Notes under the pieces: model-generated | What the model was told of the DNA's origin: nothing | The model's database searches: none | Seen by the model: only the letters and a program-made list of their open reading frames with translations | Shown: piece after piece, positions 63,326 through 64,000 of the stretch | Position numbering within the stretch: position 1 is the stretch's first letter | Layout: each line of letters begins with the position of its first letter | Origin: Prorocentrum cordatum | Taxonomy: Eukaryota > Sar > Dinophyceae > Prorocentrales > Prorocentraceae | Assembly (NCBI GenBank): GCA_963575745.1 | Contig: CAUYUJ010020595.1 | Span: 66,577-130,576 of the forward strand | Length of the DNA: 64,000 bases | Reading direction: 5' to 3' | Position numbers and translations under genes: made by a program

Positions 63326-63969
63326 CCCCTGGGAGTTCTAAGCCACCACAGCGTGCCGCCTCTCGGTCCCCTCGACGCTCGAGGGCGAGCTCCCGCGCGT
63401 GCTCGGCCGCTCCGCTTCCGTGCACGGTCGGGCTCGCAGCCACGATGTCGGGCCCTGCCCCCGCGGGTCAAGTCGTCTGCGCTGCCCTGGATGGGGTATT
63501 CATCAGGGGGGGCGGGTGGGGCGATTCACTTGCCGACTGAGCTTGCCCAATGCCGCCCCCCGTCCTCCTCCCCCCCCTCCCCCCCCTCCTCCTCCTTCCC
63601 TCTCCTCCTCCTCCTCCTCCTCCTTCTTTTTCTCCTCTCCTCCTCCTCCTTCTTTTTTCTCCTCCTCCTCCTCCTCCTCCTCCTCCTCCTCCTCCAACCC
63701 CCCCTCCACCCGTACCGACAGCACGTGCCCCCCCCCCGCGGCGGATTCAGGGGGGGGGCGATTATTGTCCCATCCAGAGTAGGGTATCGGACACCCCCTA
63801 TCGGGTTTATTTGGCTGCGGGTACCCTTCATATTCTGACCCCCCGCCAGTGTTTCAGGAATCTGGCCTGCAGGGGAAAAGGTTCGCGTGTGGTTCCGTGG
63901 TAGGGTCCGCAGAAACCAGGACACTTCAAGCCAAGACATCGCTGGACCCAGCCGAACCGAACAAATCAC
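63326..63969. repeat. Spacer and (TCC)n microsatellite to window end
   Basis: 63,326-63,545 is GC-rich and unassigned. 63,560-63,700 is TCC repeats with TTCTTTTTCTCC breaks. 63,710-63,969 is mixed sequence with C and G runs (GGGGGGGGGCG at 63,751) and no recognised feature. Confidence 0.85.
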
Positions 63970-64000
63970 GGATAGTGTTTCGACGCACGGTTGCAGTTTC

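Overview
This window looks like intergenic nuclear DNA from a large, repeat-dominated eukaryotic genome, most plausibly a protist. No intact conventional gene, operon, tRNA, rRNA or CRISPR array was found. Three things point to a eukaryote: multi-kilobase satellite arrays, several decayed non-LTR retrotransposons (LINEs) with endonuclease and YADD-type reverse-transcriptase domains, and very heavy triplet microsatellites (GAG, GAT, GTC, CGG). The LINE wording (for example SDVSGAFDRV, VFQGAVLGPP, YADDLNAF) resembles what I remember from dinoflagellate genomes. That assignment is an inference without a database search.

Layout. (1) 1-24,655 is a 41-bp satellite arranged as a tandem duplication of about 12.2 kb: unit I is 1 to about 12,225 and unit II is about 12,226 to 24,655. 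Each unit carries one copy of a 5.4-kb composite block (A, 1,479-6,924; B, 14,572-20,030). Unit II also contains three copies of a ~1-kb element here called C (13,483-14,457; 20,697-21,660; 23,103-24,206). The first two are absent at the matching sites of unit I, so they are real insertions. (2) 24,655-27,400 is AT- and T-rich, with a decayed inverted satellite remnant and a minus-strand RT fragment. (3) 27,400-40,740 is a nest of LINE copies: E1 (nearly complete), an internally deleted derivative, E3 (5'-truncated), E2 (with an endonuclease break and a poly-T insertion), and an opposite-strand endonuclease fragment. (4) 40,740-46,400 is mostly unassigned sequence with a fourth C-like copy at about 42,950 and a T57-C14 homopolymer. 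(5) 46,400-63,969 alternates purine- or pyrimidine-only triplet repeats with GC-rich unassigned DNA. It includes an inverted-repeat insertion in (GAT)n, an 83-bp tandem array, a fold-back element with poly-T/poly-C, and a 100-N assembly gap.

Order of events that can be read: the satellite expanded, block A/B was carried along in the ~12-kb duplication (paralogues differ by several percent), and element C then inserted. C1 and C2 are almost identical apart from a microsatellite length change, so they are much younger than the duplication they sit in. Long open frames are abundant but mostly follow from stop-poor triplet repeats and high GC, so they are not called as genes.
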